The translations under genes and the position numbers were made by a program. Below, one piece after another: positions 26,670 to 36,534 of a stretch of 64,000 bases of DNA (its first letter is position 1; every line of letters begins with the position of its first letter). Origin of the DNA: Candidatus Bathyarchaeota archaeon (lineage in GTDB: Archaea; Thermoproteota; Bathyarchaeia; Bathyarchaeales; Bathycorpusculaceae); contig JAOZHX010000022.1 in NCBI GenBank assembly GCA_026014665.1, positions 124,001 to 188,000 on the forward strand. The letters run 5' to 3'. The notes beneath the pieces were generated by a model. That model made no database searches and had not been told where the DNA came from. It saw only the letters and a program-made list of their open reading frames with translations.

Positions 26670-27503
26670 TTATCTTGACAGCGTTCTCAGACGTTTCCAA
26701 AGGTTGCTTATTACTTTCCAGCCTTTTCTTCGCGGTATGTTACCTGAAACTAATATTCTGTTCGAGAAACTTCTTTCACTGACGTCATACAGGCTGATCC
26801 AACCTTCAGTATGAACCATGACGCCGTTCTGAACAGGCTTTAATGTCACTTCAAAGTACTTGGGCGCGGTCAATCCAAGCCCGCTTGGAATTCCCAGACG
26901 CCCCCTGATGAAGTCTTCTCGTTCAATTTCTATCTTTATTGCCTCTTCCCTTACCCAGCTCAATACTTCTGTCCTTACTTCTTGCATACTTCTTCCAGAA
27001 ACAAGAACGTCTTCGACTGTTCTAGGCTGATATTTCTGACAGTCTTTTTGGGGTCTGATCATCCTATAGAAAAAGTAGAGAAAGAGTATGCCAAAGATGT
27101 AGCCAAAAATGCTTCGCACAACCCAAGAGAAATCCAAGAACTCCAAAGAGTACAATGCTAAAGCAACAGCTAATCCGGCAGACTGCAACAGTATAGCCGC
27201 GATCCAGAATCGCCTCCACCATTTTCTTTTCTCTTGAAGCGCATAGTCTGGTTCAGGAAATTCTATCAGCAATCGCGAAGATAGCTTTCCCTTTTCTGTG
27301 AGTACGTAGTGTCCAGTCTCGTTTTTTGCCAAAAGGTCGCCTAACACTTTCAAGTGATAATTTAACGTTCCCGTGCGGACAATTCCCAACATATCCATCA
27401 AATCAGTGTAGCTCAGACTACCTTTTTCATTTAACAAGAGCACAATTTTCCTTCTATTTTCGTCCTTCAATATCTTATGTAAAGAGTCAAGTCCAGAGTT
27501 CAT
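26670..27503 (-). CDS. ArsR-like winged-helix regulator with two membrane segments
   Basis: 277 aa from the ATG at 27503 (MNSGLDSLHKILKDENRRKI). The longer frame from 27698 adds unconvincing sequence, so I chose the internal start where the winged helix begins. Winged helix at residues about 5-85 (KIVLLLNEKGSLSYTDLMD, GTLNYHLKVLGDLL, YVLTEKGK). Then a basic linker and two hydrophobic helices (AAILLQSAGLAVALALYSL and VVRSIFGYIFGILFLYFFY). A soluble C-terminal domain of about 110 residues follows. It is probably a membrane-anchored transcription factor; the signal is unknown. It sits downstream of the hydrogenase operon on the same strand but 115 bases beyond it. Confidence 0.72.
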   Translation of the reverse strand: MNSGLDSLHKILKDENRRKIVLLLNEKGSLSYTDLMDMLGIVRTGTLNYHLKVLGDLLAKNETGHYVLTEKGKLSSRLLIEFPEPDYALQEKRKWWRRFWIAAILLQSAGLAVALALYSLEFLDFSWVVRSIFGYIFGILFLYFFYRMIRPQKDCQKYQPRTVEDVLVSGRSMQEVRTEVLSWVREEAIKIEIEREDFIRGRLGIPSGLGLTAPKYFEVTLKPVQNGVMVHTEGWISLYDVSERSFSNRILVSGNIPRRKGWKVISNLWKRLRTLSR

Positions 27504-27687
27504 GATGACTATGACTGAGCGTTGGGGCATTTTAGGGTTTTTGACTAAAAACTTCGTCAAAACACAAGTCAGTAAGGTTGAAGCCCTCAAAGAAATAATG
27601 TGCGAATGGAGCATGAATCCCGAACAAATCCTAGCCATAGACTCACTAGCGGAAGGTGCAATCACCCACATAAACCAGAAGACATAG
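27502..27687 (+). CDS. Doubtful 61-codon ORF, possible gene remnant
   Basis: It starts with ATG codons at 27502 and 27505, exactly back to back with the regulator start, so there is no room for separate promoters. The peptide (TERWGILGFLTKNF, then KVEALKEIMCEW) looks protein-like in composition but matches no family I know. It may be the tail of a decayed gene or a chance frame. Confidence 0.22.
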   Translation: MMTMTERWGILGFLTKNFVKTQVSKVEALKEIMCEWSMNPEQILAIDSLAEGAITHINQKT

Positions 27688-27818
27688 AAAAACACCAATT
27701 CAACGGGCTAAGCAACCAACTAAAAGAGTTGATCCGAAATGAACCAAGATACATTTAGGTTATTGTTAATGTGAAAGAAACTTGCCGCTCAGAAAAACGA
27801 AAATAAAAGAAACAGAAA

Positions 27819-29264
27819 CTATCTTATTTTGCGGTCAACCAATTTGCCCGATGAATCAACCAGTTGCACGTCCAACGGCATTTGGCCGACGGCATGAGTG
27901 GCGCAGCTTAAGCATGGATCAAACGCACGGATTACTGCTTCTACGCGGTTTAGCATTCCTTCTTGGAGTTCTCGGGCTTTCACGTATTTCTTGGCAACTT
28001 GGGTGATGGCTTTGTTGTAAGCAATGTTGTTGTGTTCGGTTGCGATGATCATGTTGTTCCATGTTATCATGCCTTGAGGGTCAACTTTGTAGTGGTGAAT
28101 TAATGTTCCACGTGGCGCTTCTGCCACACCGACGCCCTCATAATTGTTAACTAGGGCTTTGCTTGTGACATGTTCAGAGAGGATAGCGGGGTCTTCGAGG
28201 AGTCTTTGCGCATTTTCCACACAGAACAGCAATTCGATGAGCCTTGCATAATGATAGTGGAAGGTGCTTTGGACAACGCCGTTCTTGCCCAGTTTCTTAA
28301 ATTCTTTGAATTCTTCATCTGCTAAAGGAGTTCCGCAGTGGGAAGCAACGTTTAGTCTTGCAAGTGGTCCAACACGGTAGGCGCCGCCTGGATAACCCAT
28401 AGATTTAAAGTAGGGGAACTTCATGAAAGACCAAGGTTCGATAGCTTCTCCTATAAAGTCACGGTATTTGGTTGGATCAACACATTCTGCAGCGACGTTG
28501 CCGCACTGATCTTTAATCCGTAAGGTGCCGTCATAGTGTTCGATGCCGCCGTTAGGAGAAACCAAGCCCATATAGTATGAGGGGAAATTACCGAAGTTTT
28601 CAACTTCTTCTTCCAACCCGCCAAGCAAGCCCTTGTAGAGTTCAAGCGTTTTTTGGGCGCTATCGAGGGCTTCAGGCAAAGACGCACGGAGGAAATCAGC
28701 CCGCTCTTTTGTCAGAGGCCATTTGGCGCCGCCCGGCAAGATCCAATCTGCCGAATGGATTTTTTTGCCAGCTACTTTTTCTATGATTTCTTGACCGAAT
28801 TTACGTAGTTTAATGCCACGCATTGCAAGTTCAGGGTCTTTCTCTATTATGCCCATTATGTTGCGTTTGGTTGGGTCGGAATCCATACCTAAGAGCAAAT
28901 CTGGTGAAGATAGGTGGAAGAAGTTGAGTGCATGTGACTGTATCATTTGGCCCATATGCATTAGACGTCTAAGCATGATGGCGGTTTGCGGTGGGTTGAT
29001 GCCGACTATGGCGTCACATGCTTTGGCGCTAGCAAGCAAGTGGCTGACTGGACAGATGCCACAGGCACGGCTGGTTATGGCGGGCATTTCATAGAATGGT
29101 CTGCCTTCAGTGAATTTTTCGAAGCCTCGGAAATCCACAACTTTGAAAAGTGCATCTTTAACGGTATCGTCGTCGTTTAGCAAGATTGTTACTTGAGCAT
29201 GACCTTCGATGCGGGTGACGGGGCTGATGTAGATTTTATTGCCTTCTCTACCTTGTTTAACCAT
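27819..29264 (-). CDS. hoxH: [NiFe]-hydrogenase large subunit HoxH (group 3-like)
   Basis: 481 aa. Ni-binding motif L1 [12 protein letters not shown] near residue 65 and L2 [14 protein letters not shown] near the C-terminus supply the four Ni-Fe cysteines. [12 protein letters not shown] at the start is the usual large-subunit opening. The C-terminus keeps about 20 residues beyond the motif, which in family members may be removed by a maturation protease; no protease gene is in the window. The start overlaps hoxY by 8 bases. With HoxY it forms the H2-activating heterodimer of a cytosolic NAD(P)-linked bidirectional hydrogenase. Confidence 0.92.
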   Translation of the reverse strand: MVKQGREGNKIYISPVTRIEGHAQVTILLNDDDTVKDALFKVVDFRGFEKFTEGRPFYEMPAITSRACGICPVSHLLASAKACDAIVGINPPQTAIMLRRLMHMGQMIQSHALNFFHLSSPDLLLGMDSDPTKRNIMGIIEKDPELAMRGIKLRKFGQEIIEKVAGKKIHSADWILPGGAKWPLTKERADFLRASLPEALDSAQKTLELYKGLLGGLEEEVENFGNFPSYYMGLVSPNGGIEHYDGTLRIKDQCGNVAAECVDPTKYRDFIGEAIEPWSFMKFPYFKSMGYPGGAYRVGPLARLNVASHCGTPLADEEFKEFKKLGKNGVVQSTFHYHYARLIELLFCVENAQRLLEDPAILSEHVTSKALVNNYEGVGVAEAPRGTLIHHYKVDPQGMITWNNMIIATEHNNIAYNKAITQVAKKYVKARELQEGMLNRVEAVIRAFDPCLSCATHAVGQMPLDVQLVDSSGKLVDRKIR

Positions 29265-29799
29265 ATTTTGATCTTCCCTCCATGATAGGTGTTCTGCCAG
29301 CCAACAACTCAGTCAACACGTAGTTAATGAGGTCGGCAGAAGGAGGACACCCAGGAATGTAATAATCGACCTTAACTACTTCATGTAGTGGACGAGCGTG
29401 AATCAATAGTTTTGGCACGGCGGTAGGAATGGCAGCGTTCAGGTCTGACGGTTCTTTGTAAGCTCGCTCCAGCACCGCTTGGTCGCTGTGATGCCAAGAG
29501 TTACGAAGAGCTGTCACATTGCCAGTTACTGCGCAGTCACCCAGTGAAATGAGAACCTTTGTTCTCTCGCGGGCTTTCTTTAGCATTTGAAGCTGTTCTT
29601 CATTTGCTACTGCCCCTTCAATGAGAGTTACGTTAACGTTTTCAGGAAAATCCTTCACATCAATGATGGGGCTGTAAACGAGCTCAATTTTTTTGGCTAA
29701 ATCAATCAAACGCTCATCCTGATCTAGGAAAGACATGTGGCAACCTGAGCAACCACTAAGCCAGATGGTTGCTACACGGACTTTAGTCGACTCAGTCAT
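29257..29799 (-). CDS. hoxY: [NiFe]-hydrogenase small subunit HoxY
   Basis: 180 aa, the short soluble type without a Tat signal or extra cluster domain. Proximal [4Fe-4S] ligands are seen in LSGCSGCHMSF, then SLGDCAVTGNV and YIPGCPPSADL. It transfers electrons between HoxH and the diaphorase HoxEFU. The ATG overlaps the hoxU stop (ATGA), indicating coupling within the operon. Confidence 0.92.
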   Translation of the reverse strand: MTESTKVRVATIWLSGCSGCHMSFLDQDERLIDLAKKIELVYSPIIDVKDFPENVNVTLIEGAVANEEQLQMLKKARERTKVLISLGDCAVTGNVTALRNSWHHSDQAVLERAYKEPSDLNAAIPTAVPKLLIHARPLHEVVKVDYYIPGCPPSADLINYVLTELLAGRTPIMEGRSKYG

Positions 29800-30503
29800 C
29801 TACGATTCCTCCTATCTCTGATGAAAGCAGCAATTTCCTTGTTCTTGGTGTGCCCTATGGGTTCGCCTTCGATGTATATGGCGCCAACAGGACAAACCTT
29901 GGCGCATTTGCGGCAAGAAGTGCAAGAGCATGAGTTAGCCCAATGCTCGTCAAGGTCCATAATTACTTCGGAGTCTTTGCCTCTGAGTTTGAGGTCGAGC
30001 GTATGGACACCTTCGATTTGATCACATATTCTTATGCAACGGGTGCAGAGGATACAGCGGTTGCGGTCAATGACTAGAAAGTCATGTGTGGAATCAATGG
30101 GTTCTTGAGTGAATTTGCGTTCAAACATTACGTGGTCTACGCCAAGCTGGTTTGCCATGGCTTGTAATTCACAGTGGTCGTTAGCGACGCATACTGAACA
30201 AATATGGGTTCTTTCCGCTAACAACATTTGAACGACCATTTTCCGATATTCTTTTAACCTGTCGGAGTTAGTGGTGATTTCCATATTTGGCCCAACAGGT
30301 GTTATGCAAGCAGGGAAAAGTTTGGGAGAACCGCTGATTTCAACAAGACACAACCTGCAACCGCCATAGGGAGCCAAACCTTCTAGGTTGCATAATGTTG
30401 GGATGATTATTCCATTATCTTTGGCCGCTTTCAAAATCATGGTGCCTTCGGGAACACTGACTTCTACGCCATCAATTTTTAGCTTAAGCAAGTTAACGCT
30501 CAT
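29796..30503 (-). CDS. hoxU: Hydrogenase diaphorase iron-sulfur subunit HoxU
   Basis: 235 aa from the ATG at 30503. It is preceded by a strong GAGGAGGAAG site and overlaps the hoxF stop as ATGA; the longer frame from 30536 is therefore unlikely. N-terminal plant-type [2Fe-2S] domain (IPTLCNLEGL, GGCRLCLVEI, PACITPV), then the His-Cys3 segment THICSVCVANDHCELQ. Two [4Fe-4S] motifs follow (CILCTRCIRICD and CTSCRKCAKVCP). It is homologous to the N-terminal part of NuoG and links HoxF to HoxY. Confidence 0.92.
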   Translation of the reverse strand: MSVNLLKLKIDGVEVSVPEGTMILKAAKDNGIIIPTLCNLEGLAPYGGCRLCLVEISGSPKLFPACITPVGPNMEITTNSDRLKEYRKMVVQMLLAERTHICSVCVANDHCELQAMANQLGVDHVMFERKFTQEPIDSTHDFLVIDRNRCILCTRCIRICDQIEGVHTLDLKLRGKDSEVIMDLDEHWANSCSCTSCRKCAKVCPVGAIYIEGEPIGHTKNKEIAAFIRDRRNRR

Positions 30504-32152
30504 GCCTCTTCCTCCTCGTCGCGGGTTTTGAAGCATTTACCCGCTTCGCACTCTTTTTCTACGATATGCTTGATGTATTCATCTTTGAAGTAACGCAGAG
30601 TAGTTATGACAGGGTTAGGTGCTGTTTGCCCCAAACCGCAAAGACTTGCATCACGTATGAAAACGCTGGATTTTTCCAGTGTTCCGATGTCGCTCATTTC
30701 ACCTTGCCCATGCGTTATCTTATCGAAGATTTCTTTAACTCGCGCTAAACCTGCCCTGCAAGGAGTGCATTTTCCACATGATTCATCCACACAGAATTCA
30801 GTGAAGAATCTGGCCGTGTCAACCATACATGAGTCTTCATCGAGGACTACGATGCCGCCTGAACCCATAATTGCCCCAACCTTTGTAAGTGAATCATAAT
30901 CAATAGGAGATTCAAGCAAGGTCTCTGGTAAGCAGCCACCTGAAGGACCGCCGACTAAGACAGCTTTGAATTTTTTGCCATCTGCAACGCCCCCGCCGAT
31001 GTCAAAAACCACTTCACGCAAAGTTATACCCATTGGAACTTCAATCAATCCTGGATTGTTAACCTTACCAGTAAGCGAGAAACATTTGGTTCCAGTGCAT
31101 TTTGGCGTGCCAGTCTTCGCAAACCATGCACCACCGTTCTGGATTATGAGCGGTATGTTTGCCAAGGTTTCAACGTTTTGAATAAGCGTGGGTTTCTGCC
31201 ATAAGCCAGAGTTGGCGGGGTACGGTGGTCTAGGGCGAGGCATAGCTCTTCGTCCTTCAACAGAGGCAAGAATGGCTGTTTCTTCTCCTGCGACGAATGC
31301 TCCTGCGCCGAAGCGAAGTTCAAGGTCAAATGCAAACGGCGTTTCCAAAACACTGTTGCCGAGCAGACCCATCGATTTTGCTTGGGCTATAGCTTTCTGC
31401 AGGGTTTGAATAGCGAGCGGATATTCGGAGCGAATGTAGATATAACCTTTCTGTGCACCGATTGCATACGCGGCAATTAGCATGCCTTCGATGATTGCAT
31501 GGGGATCAGCCTCTGCAAGTGTACGGTTTGCGAAAACTCCTGGGTCGCCTTCGTCAAGGTTTGCGACGATGTATTTGGGTGAGCTTTGGGCTCTGGCAAC
31601 AAGGCTCCATTTTTGGCCTGTGGGAAACCCTGCGCCTCCGCGTCCTCTCAGCCCGCTTGTCCTGACTTCATAGATTACCCCTTGCGGAGTCATGGTTGCT
31701 AAGCATTTTTCTAGAGCTGAGTAGCCGCCCATGGCAATGTAGTCTTCAATGCGTAAGGGGTCAATTTTGCCTGCATTCCGCAGAACAAGCCTGTGCTGTT
31801 TTTTGAAGTATTCACGGTTTGAGTAGAGCATGTCCTTTACGGGCAAGCCTAATACAATATGGTCACGAACAATATCGCGCACTTTCTCGGGAGTCACACT
31901 TTGATAGAGATAATCACCCGGTTCGATGAGGACGGCTGGACCAACCGAGCACGTGCCAATGCACCCGGTGCGAGCAACTTTGCATTCCCTGTCAACACCG
32001 AACTCTTTCACGGCATCTTCAAAAGCTTTGAGGACTTTTAATGCACCAAATGGAACGCAACCGCTTGAGCAGCATACGTTAATGCGGTATTTGTAGGCAC
32101 GCTGAAAATCTACTTCTTGCTCAGCTATTCTCTGTAAATCATCGATTTTCAG
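30500..32152 (-). CDS. hoxF: Hydrogenase diaphorase flavoprotein HoxF (NuoF-like), CTG start
   Basis: 550 aa if begun at CTG 32152. That codon lies 8 bases after TAGGAGG inside the hoxE tail. The first GTG, at 32011, would remove the CCSSGC half of the N-terminal thioredoxin-like [2Fe-2S] site, whose other half is ARTGCIGTCSVGP; no ATG, GTG or TTG lies between. The core has the NAD/FMN motif GLRGRGGAGFPTGQKW, then GPSGGCLPE. The C-terminal [4Fe-4S] motif is SCGKCTPCRAG. It oxidises or reduces NAD(P)H with FMN. It overlaps hoxE by 14 bases and hoxU by 4. Confidence 0.9.
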   Translation of the reverse strand: MKIDDLQRIAEQEVDFQRAYKYRINVCCSSGCVPFGALKVLKAFEDAVKEFGVDRECKVARTGCIGTCSVGPAVLIEPGDYLYQSVTPEKVRDIVRDHIVLGLPVKDMLYSNREYFKKQHRLVLRNAGKIDPLRIEDYIAMGGYSALEKCLATMTPQGVIYEVRTSGLRGRGGAGFPTGQKWSLVARAQSSPKYIVANLDEGDPGVFANRTLAEADPHAIIEGMLIAAYAIGAQKGYIYIRSEYPLAIQTLQKAIAQAKSMGLLGNSVLETPFAFDLELRFGAGAFVAGEETAILASVEGRRAMPRPRPPYPANSGLWQKPTLIQNVETLANIPLIIQNGGAWFAKTGTPKCTGTKCFSLTGKVNNPGLIEVPMGITLREVVFDIGGGVADGKKFKAVLVGGPSGGCLPETLLESPIDYDSLTKVGAIMGSGGIVVLDEDSCMVDTARFFTEFCVDESCGKCTPCRAGLARVKEIFDKITHGQGEMSDIGTLEKSSVFIRDASLCGLGQTAPNPVITTLRYFKDEYIKHIVEKECEAGKCFKTRDEEEEA

Positions 32153-32630
32153 CTTTATCGCCTCCTAATACATCCTTTATTTTTTGTATAACGATTTCTT
32201 TTGTGGCTTTCCCGATGACTTCGTCATCAACCACGATGGTAGGCGCCATGGCACAGGCTCCGATGCATCGAGTAACCAGCAAGGATAATCTTCCGTCAGG
32301 GGTTGAATGCCCTCGTTTAACGTTAAATTCCTGCTCCACCGCTTCCATGATTTTCTCCACACCCTTAACATAGCAGGCTGTGCCTAAGCATCCAGTCACC
32401 ACATGTTCCCCAGGCTTTCGGAGTTTAAAGAAACTGTAGAATGTCGCGACGCCAAAAACGTGGCTTGGAGGGATGTTAAGCGAACCCGAAATATCCATCA
32501 GTAAATCTTTGTCAAGGTACCCATAGATTTCTTGGGCACGATGCAGGATTTCAAGTAATGCACTTTCTTGGTAGTTATGCTCTTTTAAAACTTTTTCAAG
32601 CATTATGCGCCTTTTATCTTCCTTTGACAA
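32139..32630 (-). CDS. hoxE: Hydrogenase diaphorase subunit HoxE (NuoE-like)
   Basis: 163 aa from TTG 32630, with GGAGGAAG 9 bases upstream; ATG 32603 is the alternative. Thioredoxin-like [2Fe-2S] ferredoxin fold with GVATFYSFF, VTGCLGTACYVKG and VTRCIGACAMAP giving the four cysteines. It is the first gene of the five-gene hydrogenase operon E-F-U-Y-H, the same order as cyanobacterial bidirectional hydrogenases (group 3d). The upstream 195 bases to the next gene hold its promoter, which I cannot fix precisely. Confidence 0.9.
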   Translation of the reverse strand: MSKEDKRRIMLEKVLKEHNYQESALLEILHRAQEIYGYLDKDLLMDISGSLNIPPSHVFGVATFYSFFKLRKPGEHVVTGCLGTACYVKGVEKIMEAVEQEFNVKRGHSTPDGRLSLLVTRCIGACAMAPTIVVDDEVIGKATKEIVIQKIKDVLGGDKAENR

Positions 32631-32824
32631 GCACCTACTTCCTCCAACAGTGTTTTGCTCATCTTAAGCACAATCGTAGCCATACTAAGATTAGAAGTAT
32701 AAAAATATAGAGGCACCTAAATTGATAAAAGATACGAAGAAACGAGAGTACGATAGATCAATTAATACCTTGTTTTACGCTAACCTGGTTGAAAAACAAG
32801 CAAGGGATAAAAAAGGAAAGTAAA

Positions 32825-35638
32825 TTAAGAACTTGCCGCTTCTGGTGATTGCTCCAACGATTTTTTATCTTCAGATTGGAGAAGCGCCTGTTCCACATTC
32901 TCTTGCTGGGTTCCAGGTAGCTTAAGTTTGCAGACAGATTCTATGTCTTCTTCTTTTAAGTTAAGCTCAGCTTTGACTGTGCCGTCGTTTAAGTACTCAA
33001 TGTTAAAGCCCATCTTTTTTGTCAGGCTTAGTGCACGGTAATTGTCAGGCAGCATGATTGCGTATATGCTTTCGAGACCTTTTTCTTTGGCTATATCAAG
33101 TGTATAATCAACCATTTTTGTGCCTAACCCTAAACCCTGCCAGTAATCGCTTACGATAAAAGCCATTTCACCGCTCTTGCCGTCTGGCTCAATGCTAACT
33201 CGACTGACGCCTAAGATTTTTCGTTTTCCATTCTCGACGATTTCTGCGACTAAGGCTATTTCGCGATCATAATCTATGTTGCAGTATCGAACGCGTACTT
33301 CATGCGGTGTGTCTTTAAGCATCTGGAAGAATCGGTAGCGTATGGATTCTTCTGAGAGGCTCTGGAACCATTCAAGCCATAAGGGTTCGTCTTCGGGTTT
33401 TATGGGTCGCAGCAGAACTTCCTGCCCGTTTTTGAGCGACCACAATACTTCGTACTTTTTTGGGTAAGGACTAATCACCATGTGTTCATGAGGCTCAAAT
33501 TTTTTGCAGACTTTCGTTTTATCGATGACTATGCGGGCATCCAATATGAAGGCATCTTTTTCATTAATAAGCAAGGGGTTGATGTCGATTTCTTTTATTT
33601 GCGGAAAGTCAACGAGCAGTTGGGAGAAAAGCAAAATGGTCTCGTCAAGACGTTTGATATCTACAGCGGCTTCCCCACGGTAACCTCTGAGCAGTTGATA
33701 GATTTTGGTTTCTTCCATCATTCGCCGTATAAGCGTAGTATTTAGGGGGGGCAACCCAATAGAGTAGTCCTTGAAGAGTTCAACGCCGATGCCGCCCATG
33801 CCAAAAAGTATCACGGGACCAAAAACAGGGTCAGTTTTGCCGCCGAGGATAAGCTCATAGCCTTTCTTCTGAATCATGGGTTGTACCGTGACGCCTATTA
33901 TTTGTGCATTGGGGTTGTAGCTGGTTGCACGCTGAATCAGAAGCTCGAAAGCTTCGCGGACTTCTTTAGGATTGCGAACGTTAAGAATGACTCCTCCTGC
34001 GTCACTCTTATGCACGATTTGCGGGGACAAAATTTTTAGCACAACCGGAAAGCCCATGTCTTGTGCAAAGGCAATCGCTTCATCAACGTTGTTGGCGACT
34101 GCTGTCCTGACGACTGGAAGGTTGTAGTATTTCAGAATCTTTTTAGCTTCATCTTCAGTTAAGACTTCGCGATCTTCAAACGCAGCATTCCTTAGGATAG
34201 CCATGATGGGTCGTTTTGGAGGTGAAGCATCAACAGGAAGTTCTTCAGGGGTTTCATAGAGAAGTTCGATGTTGCGCTGGTAATTGTACATGTACATGTA
34301 GGTTTTGATGGCTTGTTCAGGAGTCGAGTAAGTTGGGATATTGTGAGTATTTAGAATGTTGTTGGCTTCCTGAACCGCCCCGTAACCCATAAACGACGTC
34401 AAGATGGTCTTAGTATTGTAGGCTTTGTTGCGGACAAGCTCAACGATGCTTTTAGCTATTTCAACCGATTCTGAAACCGCCTGTTGGGTAAAAACAATCA
34501 ATATACCATCGATGTTTTCATCGTTTAAACAAGCTTCAACCGCCGCCTTATAACGCTCTTGGCGAGCATCCCCTAAAACATCTATGGGGTTACCATGACT
34601 CCAAAAAGGAGGCAAAACAGCATCAAGTGAATCAAGCGTTTTTTGGCTGAGTTGCGCCAGCTTGCCGCCTTGCGCGATCAAAGCATCTGTTGCCATCACG
34701 CCTGGGCCACCAGCATTAGTTATGATGGCGAGGCGTGGTCCTTTGGGCAACGGTTGGGTTCCTAAAACTTCAGCAGCATTAAACAAATCCTCAATTTCGT
34801 TTACGCGGACTATACCCGCTCGCTTGAATGCAGCATCGTAAATTCCATCTTCGCCTGAAAGCGAGCCTGTATGCGAAGCGGCGGCTTTTGCGCTTTCTGA
34901 GAACTTGCCTGATTTTACAACTATGATGGGCTTGGTTCTAGCAAAGTGCTTTGCAGCACTCATGAATTTGCGAGCCTCAGTTATCCCCTCCACGTACATG
35001 AGTATGCTCTTAGTTTTTGGATCACCGCCGAAATAATCGATTAAGTCGCCGAAGTCCACATCGATCATAGAGCCAACTGAGACGAAATTGCTAAAACCTA
35101 TGTTTTCATGGATTGCCCAGTCAAGAATGGCTGACCCCAAAGCACCGCTTTGGGAGAGAAACGCAACGTTGCCTGGTTTGGGCATTTTGTCTAGGAAGGT
35201 AGCGTTGAGGTTCTTGCGTGGGCGTATGATTCCGATGCAGTTTGGACCGATTACCCTTATGCCATATTTGCGGGCGACCTCGAGAATTTTTTCCTCCAGA
35301 ACTTTTCCGGCTGCACCAGTTTCTTTGAAACCTGCGGAGACGATGATGACTCCTTTGACTTTTGCTCTTCCACACTCATCGATTACGTCGGGAACGGTTT
35401 TTGCAGGCGTTGCAATCATCGCTAAATCAACGGGCTCGGGAATCTGCAGTATTGAAGGATAGGTTTTGACTCCTAAGATTTCGGGTTTTCGCACGTTTAC
35501 AAAGTAAACTTTGCCTGCATAGCCCATCTGAGTGAAGTTTTTAACTATTGCATAACCAACCGAGCCTTCAACATCGCTGGCTCCGATTATTGCTACGCTT
35601 TGCGGGTTGAAAATTTTATCGAGGTTCGTGGTAACCAT
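32825..35638 (-). CDS. ADP-forming acyl-CoA synthetase fused to GNAT acetyltransferase
   Basis: 937 aa. Alpha-type CoA-binding domain (VAIIGASDVEGSVGYAIVKN, FLSQSGALGSAILDWA, phospho-His in SHTGSLSG). ATP-grasp beta domain from about residue 470 (EDEAKKILKYYNLPVV, HKSDAGGV, FGMGGIGVELFKD). The C-terminal GNAT domain is at about residues 730-890 (GLGLGTKMVDYTLDIA). The acyl-CoA half makes ATP from acetyl-CoA (acetate release) or is used as a sensor, and the GNAT half may be a protein lysine acetyltransferase as in Pat-type proteins. Whether the synthetase half is active cannot be judged here; the His and ATP-grasp motifs look intact. Confidence 0.88.
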   Translation of the reverse strand: MVTTNLDKIFNPQSVAIIGASDVEGSVGYAIVKNFTQMGYAGKVYFVNVRKPEILGVKTYPSILQIPEPVDLAMIATPAKTVPDVIDECGRAKVKGVIIVSAGFKETGAAGKVLEEKILEVARKYGIRVIGPNCIGIIRPRKNLNATFLDKMPKPGNVAFLSQSGALGSAILDWAIHENIGFSNFVSVGSMIDVDFGDLIDYFGGDPKTKSILMYVEGITEARKFMSAAKHFARTKPIIVVKSGKFSESAKAAASHTGSLSGEDGIYDAAFKRAGIVRVNEIEDLFNAAEVLGTQPLPKGPRLAIITNAGGPGVMATDALIAQGGKLAQLSQKTLDSLDAVLPPFWSHGNPIDVLGDARQERYKAAVEACLNDENIDGILIVFTQQAVSESVEIAKSIVELVRNKAYNTKTILTSFMGYGAVQEANNILNTHNIPTYSTPEQAIKTYMYMYNYQRNIELLYETPEELPVDASPPKRPIMAILRNAAFEDREVLTEDEAKKILKYYNLPVVRTAVANNVDEAIAFAQDMGFPVVLKILSPQIVHKSDAGGVILNVRNPKEVREAFELLIQRATSYNPNAQIIGVTVQPMIQKKGYELILGGKTDPVFGPVILFGMGGIGVELFKDYSIGLPPLNTTLIRRMMEETKIYQLLRGYRGEAAVDIKRLDETILLFSQLLVDFPQIKEIDINPLLINEKDAFILDARIVIDKTKVCKKFEPHEHMVISPYPKKYEVLWSLKNGQEVLLRPIKPEDEPLWLEWFQSLSEESIRYRFFQMLKDTPHEVRVRYCNIDYDREIALVAEIVENGKRKILGVSRVSIEPDGKSGEMAFIVSDYWQGLGLGTKMVDYTLDIAKEKGLESIYAIMLPDNYRALSLTKKMGFNIEYLNDGTVKAELNLKEEDIESVCKLKLPGTQQENVEQALLQSEDKKSLEQSPEAASS

Positions 35639-35947
35639 GCTTTTTTCCTTCTGCGTTTATGGCTCGTAATGGAGTAAATTAAAGCTTATTGTCCAAGATT
35701 TTGGTTTTTAAAGAAAATCAATACTTACAGAAGTTATTGTTGCTCTTTAAACTTTGCTTAGAAAGGGGACAGCGATTGGATTTATTTGATGCTTTGCCAA
35801 TAAACCGCATGAACCGCTTTTAGTAGATATATCCTTCTATATCAGCCTCAAATCTGCAAGTTAGTCTCAACAAATCGGCACCTATCAGAAACTCCATATC
35901 ACTTAGAGGGTGGAGTTGCCTTTGAGGGTTTTTCCAAGCTCCAAAAA
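35639..35947. other. Intergenic region, no gene seen
   Basis: About 309 bases between two minus-strand genes. Only short frames and A/T-rich stretches are visible; the promoter of the acyl-CoA synthetase gene should lie in its left part. Nothing else is recognised. Confidence 0.35.
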
Positions 35948-36406
35948 TTAACGTTCATTTAGTTTCTCGTTCATTATTTCGTTGAAACGTTTACCAAAGG
36001 CTTCCCAATCGGCCTTGGAGAAAAAATCCAGTGCAAAAGGCGTTAAATCCTCCTCTTCTTTCAGCCAATGTGCATGCATAATATCGTAAATCGAGGAAAG
36101 CTTATACTTCCAGACCTCGGTATCTACAGAGTCTTTTAAGAGAGCTTCAAAGAGCATCTTCATGTCGGCATGTTCCACCTCAAGCTCAAACGCCATTCCT
36201 CGCAACTCAGGAACCTGCATCATCTTTGGGAAAATCGTTAGTTCTTCAGCCTCATGATGCGCATATATTCTACGCATAATTTCTTTTAGCGCTTTTCTCC
36301 GCATTTGACCATCCTGCGGGGTAGTTTTTGCCATCTTAGCGAAAAACCGCCGATACTCATCATGATCCCGTTTAATTAATTCACCTAAATCCAAAACATA
36401 AACCAC
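35948..36406 (-). CDS. Hemerythrin-like (HHE) domain protein
   Basis: 152 aa four-helix protein with metal-ligand pattern H15 (KRDHDEYRRFF), HHEAEE near residue 52, ELEVEHADMK near 78 and AHWLKEEED near 110. These are the His/Glu ligands of a non-heme di-iron hemerythrin site. Possible roles are O2, NO or iron sensing or storage. There is no fused signalling domain. The start at ATG 36406 follows an A/T-rich region. Confidence 0.82.
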   Translation of the reverse strand: MVYVLDLGELIKRDHDEYRRFFAKMAKTTPQDGQMRRKALKEIMRRIYAHHEAEELTIFPKMMQVPELRGMAFELEVEHADMKMLFEALLKDSVDTEVWKYKLSSIYDIMHAHWLKEEEDLTPFALDFFSKADWEAFGKRFNEIMNEKLNER

Positions 36407-36534
36407 CTAAAATTCATAATTTCACGAGAAAAAATAGGTTGGATAGCTATTTATACAATTGCATGATGCCCTGATATTCAAGTACGCCTGCATGTACTCT
36501 ATACATTCTACAATTTTCAAAAAAATTCGAGAGT

